From CAVALG01 sp963656085 (GTDB lineage Bacteria; Bacillota; Clostridia; Oscillospirales; Acutalibacteraceae), in assembly GCA_963656085.1 (NCBI GenBank), contig CAVKHV010000008.1:1-39221 (forward strand): 39,221 bases of DNA, in the 5' to 3' direction. Both the position numbers and the translations under genes were made by a program. Of this stretch, positions 8,261-16,850 are shown in pieces; the first letter of the stretch is position 1; the number at the start of each line of letters is the position of its first letter. Below the pieces are notes generated by a model. It searched no databases. It was not told the DNA's origin and saw only the letters and a program-made list of their open reading frames with translations.

Positions 8261-9057
8261 TTCATTTGTCCTTTCCGCAATAAATTATTTTCTATCCAGA
8301 CAGCTACACCGTCATTATCAACCGTTTCGGTTATTTCATCGGCAATAGACGAAAGGTCAGGGGTTGAATTTCCCATTGCTACGCGATAGCCGACATTTCG
8401 GAACATTTCTATATCATTACTGCTGTCGCCAAACGCAACTGTCGCATCCTTCGGTATGCCTAAAAATTTCATAATACATTCGATGCCGTGTGCCTTGTCG
8501 CAGCCTTTGGGCGAAAATTCGCTGTACCACGGGTGCATAACACCAAACACACCGTCGGAAACAATCCGGGCGAACACACCGTCGTCCATTTTGCCCCAAA
8601 CGGATATCTTTTCAAACGGGTCGCGGTCATACCACATCATTGCTGAATCGATATTATCGCAAATAACTTTATCGGGTGAAATCAGCCAATCATCATCAGG
8701 AGTGACGGGGATTTTATTAAAGGCAAACACATAGTGGTCGGTTGCGCCGCCAAGCAGACCCGTATTCCCGCCCTGCTGTAACTTTTCTAATATCTTTTTA
8801 ACGCTTTCGCGCTCAATAGAATTGGTTTCGATGGTTTTGCCGCCGTACTCGATATGCGCCCCAAGCCCCGCGCAGATGCCGTTAAATCCGATATCTCTCA
8901 TAACGGGCATCAAATATCCGTACGCGCGGCCTGTGCATAAAACTGTCTTATTTCCTGCTGTCTGTGCGTTCTTCAACGCTGACAAAACCCTATTCGAAAC
9001 TACACCGTTGCGCGCAAGCGTACCGTCAAAATCAAAGAATAAATACTTACCTGTCAC
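8257..9057 (-). CDS. Cof-type HAD-family hydrolase
   Basis: This 266-residue haloacid dehalogenase-type phosphatase has motif I DFDGTLA (Asp9, Asp11), a motif II Thr in VLCTGRAYG, a motif III Lys in KGCDKAHG and motif IV GDSSNDIEMF. A large C2 cap lies between motifs II and III, as in the Cof/YidA group that dephosphorylates sugar phosphates or flavin precursors. The substrate cannot be told from the sequence. It starts at a GTG preceded by GAGGATAAAC. It overlaps dacF by 11 bp and apgM by 4 bp, so all three are translated from one message. Confidence 0.85.
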   Translation of the reverse strand: MTGKYLFFDFDGTLARNGVVSNRVLSALKNAQTAGNKTVLCTGRAYGYLMPVMRDIGFNGICAGLGAHIEYGGKTIETNSIERESVKKILEKLQQGGNTGLLGGATDHYVFAFNKIPVTPDDDWLISPDKVICDNIDSAMMWYDRDPFEKISVWGKMDDGVFARIVSDGVFGVMHPWYSEFSPKGCDKAHGIECIMKFLGIPKDATVAFGDSSNDIEMFRNVGYRVAMGNSTPDLSSIADEITETVDNDGVAVWIENNLLRKGQMK

Positions 9058-10405
9058 GTTTATCCTCCCTGTTTTTTCTGACTATAACTTCGCCTCGTCC
9101 CGGTTTTTTCTTTTTTCTTCCTCTGTTCAGATATTTAACCGATGCAATAAATGCAATTATACCGATTAAAATTAATATCAATATTGTCTTTGTAATGGGG
9201 TGAACAAACACTTTTTTAACCGAATTAAAGAAACTTAAAAGCATACTTCTTTCAACGGTTGAAGTGGCAAGCACATCGGTAGTGCCTATAACCTCGCCGG
9301 CGTACATAACATCAGCCGTACCCAACTTTTGACCTTTTTTAACGGTAGCCTCGAATGATTTTTTATCCAGTTTCAGTTTATATTCAACGGTTGAAAGGTC
9401 AGCGTTTTTGGGTAAAACAGTTGCAATCTCATCCTTAGCGGCAACGGTAACATAATCGGTGTTGCGGGCAAGGGTCACTTTTGCTTCACCTACTATTTCC
9501 CCGGATTTAAGCACAGTCTTATACATAAAATCGTCAAACGCCCACTGAAAAAGATTTTTCGCGTCCTCAAATTCATAGCGCACCATTCTTCCCTTTTCAT
9601 CATAAACCGGAGATTTCAAAATGACGCACATATATTTATAACCGTCACGCGAGGCGCAACCGATAAAGCAGCGCCCGGCTTCATCCGTAAATCCCGTTTT
9701 AACACCGGTCGCATATTTGTAATAATACTTCGGGACAGCCGGGTCTATAAGAAAATTAGTTGTCGAAAGATATCTTTCGCCGGAAAGATTGGTTGCCGGC
9801 ACGGTATACCTTGCCTTGGAAACAACATCCGCAAAGGTGGAGTTTTTTAACGCATACTTTGCAAGTATGGCAATGTCGCCGGCTGTTGTATAATGATCCG
9901 GGTCGTGCGCACCGTGGGTATTGACAAAATGTGTGGAATTCATCCCGAGTTCTTTAGCGCGTTCGTTCATAAGTTCAACAAATGCGGATTCACTGCCGCT
10001 TACATATTCGGCAATAGCAACCGAAGCGTCCGCCGCAGAAGATATCAGCAACATATGCAGCATATTACGAACCGACACCTGTTCGCCGACTTTCAAGTTC
10101 GCGATTACAAGCCCTGTACCGAGCATGGAATTGACGACGTTTTCGGAAACTGTTATAATATCATTATCAAGGTCATTTGAATTTTCAATAAGCAGCATTG
10201 CCGTCATAACTTTTGTGAGCGATGCCGGATATCTGCGTTCATCGGTATTTTTTTCATACAGCGTTTCCCCGGTATCAAGTGAAATTAACACAGCGCTTTC
10301 TGCGCGCACTTCAAACGAAGTCGGGGTAAATGCAGAAACCGGCAAAGAAATTGACGACGCGAGCACCAAAATTATTAAAATAACAGAAAAAATCTTTTTA
10401 GTCAT
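9047..10405 (-). CDS. dacF: D-alanyl-D-alanine carboxypeptidase (DacF/PBP5 family)
   Basis: This is a 452-residue low-molecular-weight penicillin-binding protein that trims the terminal D-Ala from peptidoglycan stem peptides outside the cell. It has an N-terminal signal peptide (about 1-25), the catalytic SxxK as Ser62-Leu-Thr-Lys65, the KTG triad in GVKTGFTDEAG, a PBP5-type beta domain and a C-terminal membrane helix followed by a highly basic tail. The middle motif, usually SxN, reads SAAD at about residues 123-126, so Asn is replaced by Ala. DacF genes are often found near spoIIM and xerD in spore-formers, which fits the wider context here. Confidence 0.9.
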   Translation of the reverse strand: MTKKIFSVILIILVLASSISLPVSAFTPTSFEVRAESAVLISLDTGETLYEKNTDERRYPASLTKVMTAMLLIENSNDLDNDIITVSENVVNSMLGTGLVIANLKVGEQVSVRNMLHMLLISSAADASVAIAEYVSGSESAFVELMNERAKELGMNSTHFVNTHGAHDPDHYTTAGDIAILAKYALKNSTFADVVSKARYTVPATNLSGERYLSTTNFLIDPAVPKYYYKYATGVKTGFTDEAGRCFIGCASRDGYKYMCVILKSPVYDEKGRMVRYEFEDAKNLFQWAFDDFMYKTVLKSGEIVGEAKVTLARNTDYVTVAAKDEIATVLPKNADLSTVEYKLKLDKKSFEATVKKGQKLGTADVMYAGEVIGTTDVLATSTVERSMLLSFFNSVKKVFVHPITKTILILILIGIIAFIASVKYLNRGRKKKKPGRGEVIVRKNREDKRDR

Positions 10406-10504
10406 AGAAAAACCACCAAAAATGTTGTATTATATTAAGTATAACAAGTTACGGCACAAAATAAAAGAGATATTTATAAAAAAATCAATTTTGAGGTATA
10501 AAAA

Positions 10505-11200
10505 ATGATATATGTTACCGGTGATATGCACGGAAATGAAGAACGGCTGTACAACCGCGAATGGCGAAAACTGAAAGCAGGCGACACACTTATAATCTGC
10601 GGTGATTTCGGATATTTATGGTCGGGCGATAAAAGAGAAAAAAGCGTTATTAAATATCTTGGTTCGAGAAAATTCACCGTCTGTTTTCTTGACGGAACAC
10701 ACGAAAATTTCGACCTTATAAACAAATGCCGCACAACCGTATGGAAAGGCGGAAAAGTGCACAGGATAAGCGGTAATCTTTTTCATCTTATGCGCGGGCA
10801 AATATATAACATAGACGGAATTTCGATATTCGCATTCGGCGGCGGAGAAAGCGACGACCGCGACATACGGAACGACGGCGGAAAGTGGTGGCGTGAAGAA
10901 TTACCTTCACCGCAGGAATTCGCCGAAGGCGCGGCTAATCTTGACGAAGCAGGATTAACCGTTGACTATATACTTACGCACGAGCCGCCGTCACTTGTTA
11001 AAAGTGCTATGCTGCTGCGTTCCTGCGCGCCCGACAACATAAATAAGTTGAACGGTTACTTACAGGAAATTGACAATGCGTGCAGTTATAACCATTGGTA
11101 TTTCGGGTCTATGCACGAGGACAGGTTAGTAACACCCAAGCACACCTGCCTTTTCAACAAAATAATACCGATCGGGTACAAAAATCAAATAGCAAAATAG
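10505..11200 (+). CDS. Calcineurin-like metallophosphoesterase
   Basis: This 231-residue protein carries the dimetal phosphoesterase motifs in order: GDMHG (Asp7, His9), GDFGYLW (Asp34), GTHEN (His66, in place of the usual GNHE), THEPP, and a late GSMHED at the position of the usual GHTH. It should hydrolyse a phosphomonoester or diester, but the substrate is unknown. GAGG lies 8 nt before the ATG. The gene is divergent from dacF and ends 6 bp from the stop of the convergent HAD gene. I see no strong promoter in the 99-bp gap shared with dacF. Confidence 0.8.
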   Translation: MIYVTGDMHGNEERLYNREWRKLKAGDTLIICGDFGYLWSGDKREKSVIKYLGSRKFTVCFLDGTHENFDLINKCRTTVWKGGKVHRISGNLFHLMRGQIYNIDGISIFAFGGGESDDRDIRNDGGKWWREELPSPQEFAEGAANLDEAGLTVDYILTHEPPSLVKSAMLLRSCAPDNINKLNGYLQEIDNACSYNHWYFGSMHEDRLVTPKHTCLFNKIIPIGYKNQIAK

Positions 11201-11206
11201 TAAGCG

Positions 11207-11854
11207 CTACTTTATAAATCGAAGCAGCTGTTCGGGTTTGTTTATCAGGTGCTTCGCCCCGTTTTCTTTAAGTTCGGCTTCGCCCCTAAATCCCCAAAGG
11301 ACGCCTATCGGTAACGCTTTACTGTTTACGGCAGTTTGAATATCCACACCGGAATCGCCTATAAATACGCATTCCTCCGGTTTAACACCGAGTTTTTTCA
11401 TAACGCCGAAGGTTGAAGTCGGATCGGGTTTTGTAGGCACGCCGTCAAGTTGACCTGCTACGCAATCAAAGACATCGCCGTACAATTTATGCAGAATATC
11501 GATTGCAGCAGGCTCATATTTATTTGTAACGACCGCGGTTTTTATTCCTTTCTCACGCAATTCGGATATAAGTTCGGTCATACCATCGTACTTTTTGGTT
11601 TTATCTGTACTGTGGAGGTTGTAATACTCGAAAAACCGTTCTTTGACTTTGCTGACATACTCATCTGTTCTGAGTTCTTCAGGCAGTGCACGCTCAATAA
11701 GCTTAGGTATCCCGTTTCCGACCATCATTTTATAACTTTCGGTATCATGTTGCGGAAGACCGAATTCCCCTAATGCATAGTTCGTAGCATCTGCAAGGTC
11801 TTCGATTGTGTTTGTCAGTGTTCCGTCCATATCAAAGATTACAGCCCTTATCAT
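11207..11854 (-). CDS. HAD hydrolase, phosphoglycolate phosphatase-like
   Basis: This is a 215-residue HAD subfamily IA phosphatase. Motif I is FDMDGTLTN (Asp8, Asp10), followed by an alpha-helical C1 cap, then AVVTNK (motif II), KPDP (motif III Lys) and FIGDSGVDIQTA (motif IV). Gph-type enzymes remove 2-phosphoglycolate formed in DNA repair, but related proteins act on other small phosphates, so the name is provisional. AAAGGATG provides the ribosome-binding site. It stands as a single gene, divergent from rpmB. Confidence 0.82.
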   Translation of the reverse strand: MIRAVIFDMDGTLTNTIEDLADATNYALGEFGLPQHDTESYKMMVGNGIPKLIERALPEELRTDEYVSKVKERFFEYYNLHSTDKTKKYDGMTELISELREKGIKTAVVTNKYEPAAIDILHKLYGDVFDCVAGQLDGVPTKPDPTSTFGVMKKLGVKPEECVFIGDSGVDIQTAVNSKALPIGVLWGFRGEAELKENGAKHLINKPEQLLRFIK

Positions 11855-11891
11855 AATTACATCCTTTCCTAAAATAAATTTAAAAAAACTA

Positions 11892-11920
11892 TTGCATTAT
11901 TGATATAATTCTGTTATAAT
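11892..11920 (+). promoter_or_regulatory. Strong sigma-A promoter of rpmB
   Basis: The -35 TTGCAT (11892-11897) and a perfect -10 TATAAT (11915-11920) are 17 bp apart, with an extended TG at 11912-11913. This is one of the best promoters in the window, as expected for a ribosomal protein gene. Confidence 0.8.
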
Positions 11921-11956
11921 AGCAATGTTATGTGAATATTAAAGGAGGTGCAGACT

Positions 11957-12145
11957 ATGGCAAAATGCGATATCTGCGGTAAAGAATTAAAATTCGGCAT
12001 TAAAGTGTCACACTCACACAGACGCTCTAACAGAACCTGGAAACCTAACGTAAAACGCGTAAAGGCTATCGTTAACGGTTCACCTCGCAGAATCAACGCC
12101 TGCACCCGTTGCTTGCGTTCAGGTAAGGTCACACGTGCCGTTTAA
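11957..12145 (+). CDS. rpmB: Large ribosomal subunit protein bL28
   Basis: This 62-residue protein begins MAKCDICGKELKFG and is the complete bL28 of the 50S subunit. It keeps the zinc-binding cysteine pairs CDIC and CTRC, so it is the zinc-containing (C+) form, and is strongly basic. The ATG at 11957 is preceded by a near-perfect ribosome-binding site AAAGGAGGTG (11941-11950). It is monocistronic, with its own promoter and a strong terminator. Confidence 0.97.
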   Translation: MAKCDICGKELKFGIKVSHSHRRSNRTWKPNVKRVKAIVNGSPRRINACTRCLRSGKVTRAV

Positions 12146-12170
12146 TCTTTAAAGATTAATTTTTAAAATC

Positions 12171-12203
12171 AGTGAGTAGGTGAAATCACCTACTCACTTT
12201 TTT
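12171..12203 (+). terminator. Rho-independent terminator of rpmB
   Basis: Perfect 13-nt arms (12171-12183 and 12186-12198, core GTGAGTAGGTGA) are followed by a run of T up to 12203. It lies between rpmB and the end of the convergent argS. Confidence 0.93.
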
Positions 12204-12204
12204 A

Positions 12205-13896
12205 TTACATACTCTCCGGTGCGTCGATCTTCAAAATACCTAAAACATTTTTAAGAACTACCGAGGTGGCTAAGCAGAGATTAAGCCTTGCCTGCGTCAG
12301 TTCGGCGTCGTCCGTTTTAACCCTGCAAGCATTATAGAACTTATGAAACAGTGTAGCAAGATCATAAGCGTACCTTGTAATTCTTGCAGAATCATATGAT
12401 TGAGCCACAGCCTCAATTTCGCCTGTAAGTTTTGAAATATGTCTGACCAGTTCCCTCTCCTCCGGACAGGTCAACCTGTCAAAAGAGGCGATGTTCAAAT
12501 TTTCAATTTCAATTCCGTCGGCACGCAAATTTTTAATTATACTGCAAATGCGCGCATTTGCATACTGAACATAAAAAACCGGATTTTGGCTTGTCTGTTC
12601 AACGGCAAGGTCAAGGTCAAACTCCAGATGTGCATTCGGATCTTTTGAATTAAAAATATATCGCGCGGCATCAATCGGTATTTCGTCAAGCAATGTTACA
12701 AGGGTGATTGCTTTACCGGAACGCTTCGACAGTTTGACGGTTTCGCCGCCGCGTACCAGGCGCACCATTTGCATAAGAACGACATCGAGTTTTTCAGGGT
12801 CAACACCCAATGCCTGCAACGCCGCCTTAAGGCGCGGCACATAACCGTGATGATCCGCACCCAAGACATCAATAGCCTTATCAAAGCCGCGTGTTACCAA
12901 TTTATTGTAATGGTAAGCAATATCGGGAACTACATATGTGAAAAAGCCGTTTGAACGGCGTAAAACGAAGTCCTTATCGGCACCGAAACTTTCGGCTTTA
13001 AACCAGACGGCGCCCTCTTTTTCATATGTGTAACCTTTTTCGGTCAGCAGGTCAACAACCTTTGCAGCCTCTCCGTTTTTGTGCAGTGACGATTCTTTAA
13101 ACCAGTTATCGTAAACAATGCGATATTTCTTTAAATCACTTTCAAGCCCTGCAATATTTTTAGGCAAAGCAAAATCAACAAGCGCTTTGCGGCGCTCGTC
13201 CTCCGGCTTTGCAACATATGAATTGCCGTGTATTTTGGCAAAATTATTCGCGTGTTCGATTATATCGGCGCCGTGGTAAGAGTCCTCCGGCATCTCGACC
13301 GAATCATCAAATAATTGAAGGTAGCGACAATCGAGCGACAAAGCGAATTTTGCAATTTGGTTGCCCGCATCATTGATATAAAACTCGCGGAAAGCGTTAT
13401 ATCCCGCAAAGTCAAGAACCGAAGCAATACTGTCTCCCAGTGCGCCGCCGCGCGCGTTACCGATATGCATAGGACCGGTGGGATTAGCCGAAACAAATTC
13501 GACAATAACTTTCTTACCATTACCTATATCGCTTCTGCCGTAATTTTCTTTCTTTTGCAATACATCAGCGATTACCGACGAATAAAATCTATCAGACAAG
13601 AACAGGTTTATAAATCCCGGACCCGCAATTTCGGTTTTTGAGACAAACGCTTTGCTGAAATCGGCATACTTCAAAATAGTTTCGGCAATAATTCTCGGCT
13701 GAGTTCTGAAGCATTTAGACCAAACAAGCGCAGCGTTTAAAGCATAATCGCCGTGCGAAACATCCGCAGGATCTTCAACAACAAAGTCCTTTAATTCGCC
13801 GTTCGCGGTGAGCTCACCTGCGGCTATGGCTTTGTTTGCTGCACTGATAACCTCATCCCTGATGCAGTTTTTAACTTTCCTAACTAACAGTGACAT
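12205..13896 (-). CDS. argS: Arginine--tRNA ligase
   Basis: This full-length 563-residue class I aminoacyl-tRNA synthetase attaches arginine to its tRNA. The ATP-binding HIGH motif is HIGN (about 144-147, in GPMHIGNARGG) and the KMSKS-like loop is KLSKRSGK. The N-terminal Add1 domain and the C-terminal DALR-type anticodon-binding domain are both present. AAAGGGGA precedes the ATG. It follows a DUF1934 gene by 12 bp, a pairing also seen in B. subtilis (ywiB-argS), and is the last gene of the long ackA-argS run. Confidence 0.97.
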   Translation of the reverse strand: MSLLVRKVKNCIRDEVISAANKAIAAGELTANGELKDFVVEDPADVSHGDYALNAALVWSKCFRTQPRIIAETILKYADFSKAFVSKTEIAGPGFINLFLSDRFYSSVIADVLQKKENYGRSDIGNGKKVIVEFVSANPTGPMHIGNARGGALGDSIASVLDFAGYNAFREFYINDAGNQIAKFALSLDCRYLQLFDDSVEMPEDSYHGADIIEHANNFAKIHGNSYVAKPEDERRKALVDFALPKNIAGLESDLKKYRIVYDNWFKESSLHKNGEAAKVVDLLTEKGYTYEKEGAVWFKAESFGADKDFVLRRSNGFFTYVVPDIAYHYNKLVTRGFDKAIDVLGADHHGYVPRLKAALQALGVDPEKLDVVLMQMVRLVRGGETVKLSKRSGKAITLVTLLDEIPIDAARYIFNSKDPNAHLEFDLDLAVEQTSQNPVFYVQYANARICSIIKNLRADGIEIENLNIASFDRLTCPEERELVRHISKLTGEIEAVAQSYDSARITRYAYDLATLFHKFYNACRVKTDDAELTQARLNLCLATSVVLKNVLGILKIDAPESM

Positions 13897-13908
13897 AAAA
13901 ATTCCCCT

Positions 13909-14340
13909 TTATGAACGTGGAGTAACAGATATTTTTATATTATTTTTGCTGACCAGACGATGTTCTATATCAATTGTATATGTAATATCCAAAAAGCCGC
14001 CGTCATCACCTAATTTATTAACCAAATCTTCACCGAAAATACCCATTGAGGCTGCACCCGCAACGGTATCAAGCACACAACTGTGGCGCTTTTGTTTCAT
14101 AACCACAAGTCGGCCTGACAGCGAACCCGAACGCCGGATAACAACGCTGTTATCTGCGGCGGTTATTACCGATCTCACACCGCCGACGCCGATTGCGTCG
14201 CTTTCCTCGTATACAAGCATCGTCTTTCCGTTGCGGTGTCCCATTCTGCCCTCGGTAGACATTTCAAAAACTTCGGAATTGCCCTGTTCGCCGTTATCGT
14301 ACTGAACAGTGCTTACCAAATTTATCATAACATCTTTCAT
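13909..14340 (-). CDS. DUF1934 (YwiB-like) beta-barrel protein
   Basis: This 143-residue protein looks like the DUF1934/YwiB family of small lipocalin-like beta-barrels. Its alternating short beta-type segments (for example GHRNGKTMLVYEESDAIGV and SVVIRRSGS) and its position just before argS support this. The molecular function of the family is not known. AAGGAAG lies before the chosen ATG at 14340. The 60-bp gap to murI contains a perfect 7-bp hairpin (14355-14373) just upstream of the ribosome-binding site, which might tune expression or mark an RNA-processing point. Confidence 0.8.
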   Translation of the reverse strand: MKDVMINLVSTVQYDNGEQGNSEVFEMSTEGRMGHRNGKTMLVYEESDAIGVGGVRSVITAADNSVVIRRSGSLSGRLVVMKQKRHSCVLDTVAGAASMGIFGEDLVNKLGDDGGFLDITYTIDIEHRLVSKNNIKISVTPRS

Positions 14341-14400
14341 TATATCTTCCTTCTACGGTAATACGTTTACCGTGTTGCCGCAATTGATAACTGCTGCGGA

Positions 14401-15213
14401 TCAAAGCGGCAGTGAAACCCGTTCCACCTTACCGTTAATATCGGAGCCCAAAAGAATTGAGGCAATGCCCGAAAAACTCTCTGTACGGTCGGTCACGTAG
14501 AATTCACGGGTTCCTTCACAGTTATTGTTATTAAGCATACCGTTTGATTTTAAGTACTCAGCCGCTTTAAGGGCTGCCTGTCTGCCGGTATTTATCAAAG
14601 TAACACCGTCCCCCATAATATCGGCAATTATATCCCTTAAAATCGGATAATGAGTACAGCCGAGTATCAATGTATCAACACCGGCGTCGCGCAGCGGCGT
14701 TAAATACCGTTTGGCTGTTTCCACAGTTACAAAGTCGCCGCGATCGATCCAACCTTCTTCAACAAGCGGAACAAATATCGGACAATCTCTTTGAAATACC
14801 TGAGCCGACGGCATAAGTTCCAATATTTTATTTTTATAGGAATTGCTTTTTACCGTTGTGGTTGTGCCGATAATCCCGATTTTTTTATTTTTTGTGGACT
14901 TTACGGCTTCTTCGGCAGCCGGTGTAACAACCTCTATAAAATGCACGGGGAGTTCGCTTGAAGCAGCAGTTGCCACAGAGCTTACCGTGCCGCAAGCTGC
15001 AATCACCAACTTAACGCCGTGCGAAATCAAAAATTTTTCATCCTGCCTTGCGTATTCAATAATTGTTTCGGCGCTTTTGTTGCCATACGGGACGCGGCCG
15101 GTATCGCCGAAATAAATTATATTTTCGTTCCCTAAAATACGTATGAGTTCACGGACTGCGGTAAGGCCGCCGAGTCCCGAATCAAAAACGCCGATTGGCC
15201 TGTTATCAGGCAT
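14401..15213 (-). CDS. murI: Glutamate racemase
   Basis: This 270-residue enzyme makes D-glutamate for peptidoglycan. The catalytic cysteines are Cys74 (in IAACGTVSSV) and Cys186 (in ILGCTHYP), and Asp11 of VFDSGLGG is in place. The motif around the first cysteine is usually ACNTA; here Asn is replaced by Gly (ACGT), a variant I believe occurs in some Clostridia. The ribosome-binding site AAGGAGGG lies at the end of the preceding oadB gene, 24 bp away, so the gene is read as part of the same operon. Confidence 0.94.
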   Translation of the reverse strand: MPDNRPIGVFDSGLGGLTAVRELIRILGNENIIYFGDTGRVPYGNKSAETIIEYARQDEKFLISHGVKLVIAACGTVSSVATAASSELPVHFIEVVTPAAEEAVKSTKNKKIGIIGTTTTVKSNSYKNKILELMPSAQVFQRDCPIFVPLVEEGWIDRGDFVTVETAKRYLTPLRDAGVDTLILGCTHYPILRDIIADIMGDGVTLINTGRQAALKAAEYLKSNGMLNNNNCEGTREFYVTDRTESFSGIASILLGSDINGKVERVSLPL

Positions 15214-15237
15214 AGAGCAGAACCCTCCTTGCCGAAA

Positions 15238-16449
15238 TCATCCTAAAATATTGAGAAGCACACCGGCAACGACGGCGGAACCGATTACACCGGCAACATT
15301 CGGACCCATTGCGTGCATAAGCAGGAAATTTCCGGGGTCTGCCTCCTGCCCGACTTTTTGCGAAACTCTTGCAGCCATAGGAACAGCCGAAACGCCCGCC
15401 GAACCGATAAGCGGATTAACCTTGCCTTTAGTAAAAAAGCACATTAATTTACCGAAAAGCACGCCCCCGACCGTACCGAAACAGAAAGCAATAAGACCCA
15501 TACCTACAATTTTAAGGGTATCAAGATTTAAGAATGAAGCACCGTTTGTAGTTGCACCCACCGTTATACCGAGGAAAATGGTTATGATGTTCATAAGCTC
15601 GTTTTGTGCGGTTTTGCACAAACGGTCAACGCATCCGGATTCTTTGAACAGATTGCCGAGCATAAGCATACCTACCAAAACGGCTGCATCCGGCAAAAGA
15701 AGTGATACGACTATGGTTACAAGAATCGGGAAAATAATTTTTTCGGTCTTGGATACCTTTCGTAATTCTTTCATCCTTATTGTACGCTCTTTTTCGGTTG
15801 TCAGCAATTTCATTATAGGCGGTTGAATAACCGGAATAAGAGCCATATAAGAATAGGCGGCAACCGCTATCGGGCCCAATTTATCGGGCGCTAATTTTGA
15901 GGTTACATATATTGCCGTGGGGCCGTCGGCACCGCCGATTATACCGATTGAACCCGCAACATTAGCCGGCATACCGAGCAAAAGAGAGCCGATAAACGCA
16001 ACAAAAATTCCAAGCTGGGCTGCGGCACCGAGCAAGAAACTTTTAGGGTTACTGATAAGCGGTGCAAAATCGGTCATACAGCCTATACCTAAGAATATGA
16101 GCGGCGGATATATACCAAGTTTTACACCGAGGTAAAGTATATCAAGTAATCCGCCCTCACGCAGTACCTGACCTGCAAGAATATGACCGTCCTTTGTCCA
16201 AAATTCAAGATTGGTTGTATTCCATATATCGGCGTGATAAATACCGGCGTTAGGCAGATTGGCAAGCAGCATACCGAAAGCTATCGGCAAAAGCAGCAGC
16301 GGTTCAAATCCCTTTTTAATCGCAAGAAAGAGAAAGAAGCACGCAACACCTATCATAACGAGGTTTTTCCACCCGTCGGCGACGAAAAACGCCGCTATGC
16401 CGGAACTTTTTGAAATGCCGACGATAGTATTCCAAAATTCATTAATCAT
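15238..16449 (-). CDS. oadB: Na+-pumping decarboxylase, beta subunit (OadB/GcdB family)
   Basis: This is a 403-residue membrane protein with about ten hydrophobic segments. It carries the family hallmarks SIGIIGGADGPTAIYV and GAAAQLGIFVAFIGSLLLGM, and a C-terminal stretch with NVAGVIGSAVVAG. Beta subunits couple decarboxylation of a carboxybiotin carrier to Na+ export. The ATG at 16449 follows the ribosome-binding site GGGGGAT; a TTG at 16467 would leave that site inside the gene. The gamma subunit is directly upstream, but neither the carboxyltransferase alpha subunit nor the biotin carrier is in the window. Confidence 0.93.
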   Translation of the reverse strand: MINEFWNTIVGISKSSGIAAFFVADGWKNLVMIGVACFFLFLAIKKGFEPLLLLPIAFGMLLANLPNAGIYHADIWNTTNLEFWTKDGHILAGQVLREGGLLDILYLGVKLGIYPPLIFLGIGCMTDFAPLISNPKSFLLGAAAQLGIFVAFIGSLLLGMPANVAGSIGIIGGADGPTAIYVTSKLAPDKLGPIAVAAYSYMALIPVIQPPIMKLLTTEKERTIRMKELRKVSKTEKIIFPILVTIVVSLLLPDAAVLVGMLMLGNLFKESGCVDRLCKTAQNELMNIITIFLGITVGATTNGASFLNLDTLKIVGMGLIAFCFGTVGGVLFGKLMCFFTKGKVNPLIGSAGVSAVPMAARVSQKVGQEADPGNFLLMHAMGPNVAGVIGSAVVAGVLLNILG

Positions 16450-16463
16450 TTCTATCCCCCAAA

Positions 16464-16850
16464 TCAAAACGCCTTAACGTTATTGTTAAGACCTGCAGCC
16501 GCCCAAGCGGAACGGGTGTTATTGCTGCAAGGAGTTACCGATTTAATAACCGCTTTTTTGCCGCTGCCCTCATACATACTGTCAACCGCTGCGGCAATTA
16601 CGGCTATCAGTTCGTCATCATCCTGCGACGGTACGCTCACGCTTTGTTTTTGCACAATCTGAGCAGGCGTGCTTGCCTTTTCGGCGGTTTGTTTTTTATC
16701 TGCGCCGGCTTTGGCGGACATAAGCTTGCCGAAAAGTGCAATTATCACAACAAGCAAAATAAGCATTGCAAAAACAATAACGAGTCCGCTGACCGTTACA
16801 TTAGCCGCATATTTATTAAAATCGTCCGACAATAATAAATTCAGGTTCAC
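16464..16850 (-). CDS. oadG: OadG-family Na+-pump decarboxylase gamma subunit
   Basis: This 128-residue protein has one N-terminal membrane helix (about 16-40, GLVIVFAMLILLVVIIALF), a charged, Ala/Lys-rich linker, and a C-terminal segment (IAVIAAAVDSMYEGS...) typical of OadG-type subunits. Gamma subunits assemble the decarboxylase and bind its Zn. It starts at a GTG that overlaps the galT stop (GTGA), with GGGAG upstream, and ends 14 bp before oadB. The sequence is short, but the pairing with oadB makes the call firm. Confidence 0.85.
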   Translation of the reverse strand: MNLNLLLSDDFNKYAANVTVSGLVIVFAMLILLVVIIALFGKLMSAKAGADKKQTAEKASTPAQIVQKQSVSVPSQDDDELIAVIAAAVDSMYEGSGKKAVIKSVTPCSNNTRSAWAAAGLNNNVKAF

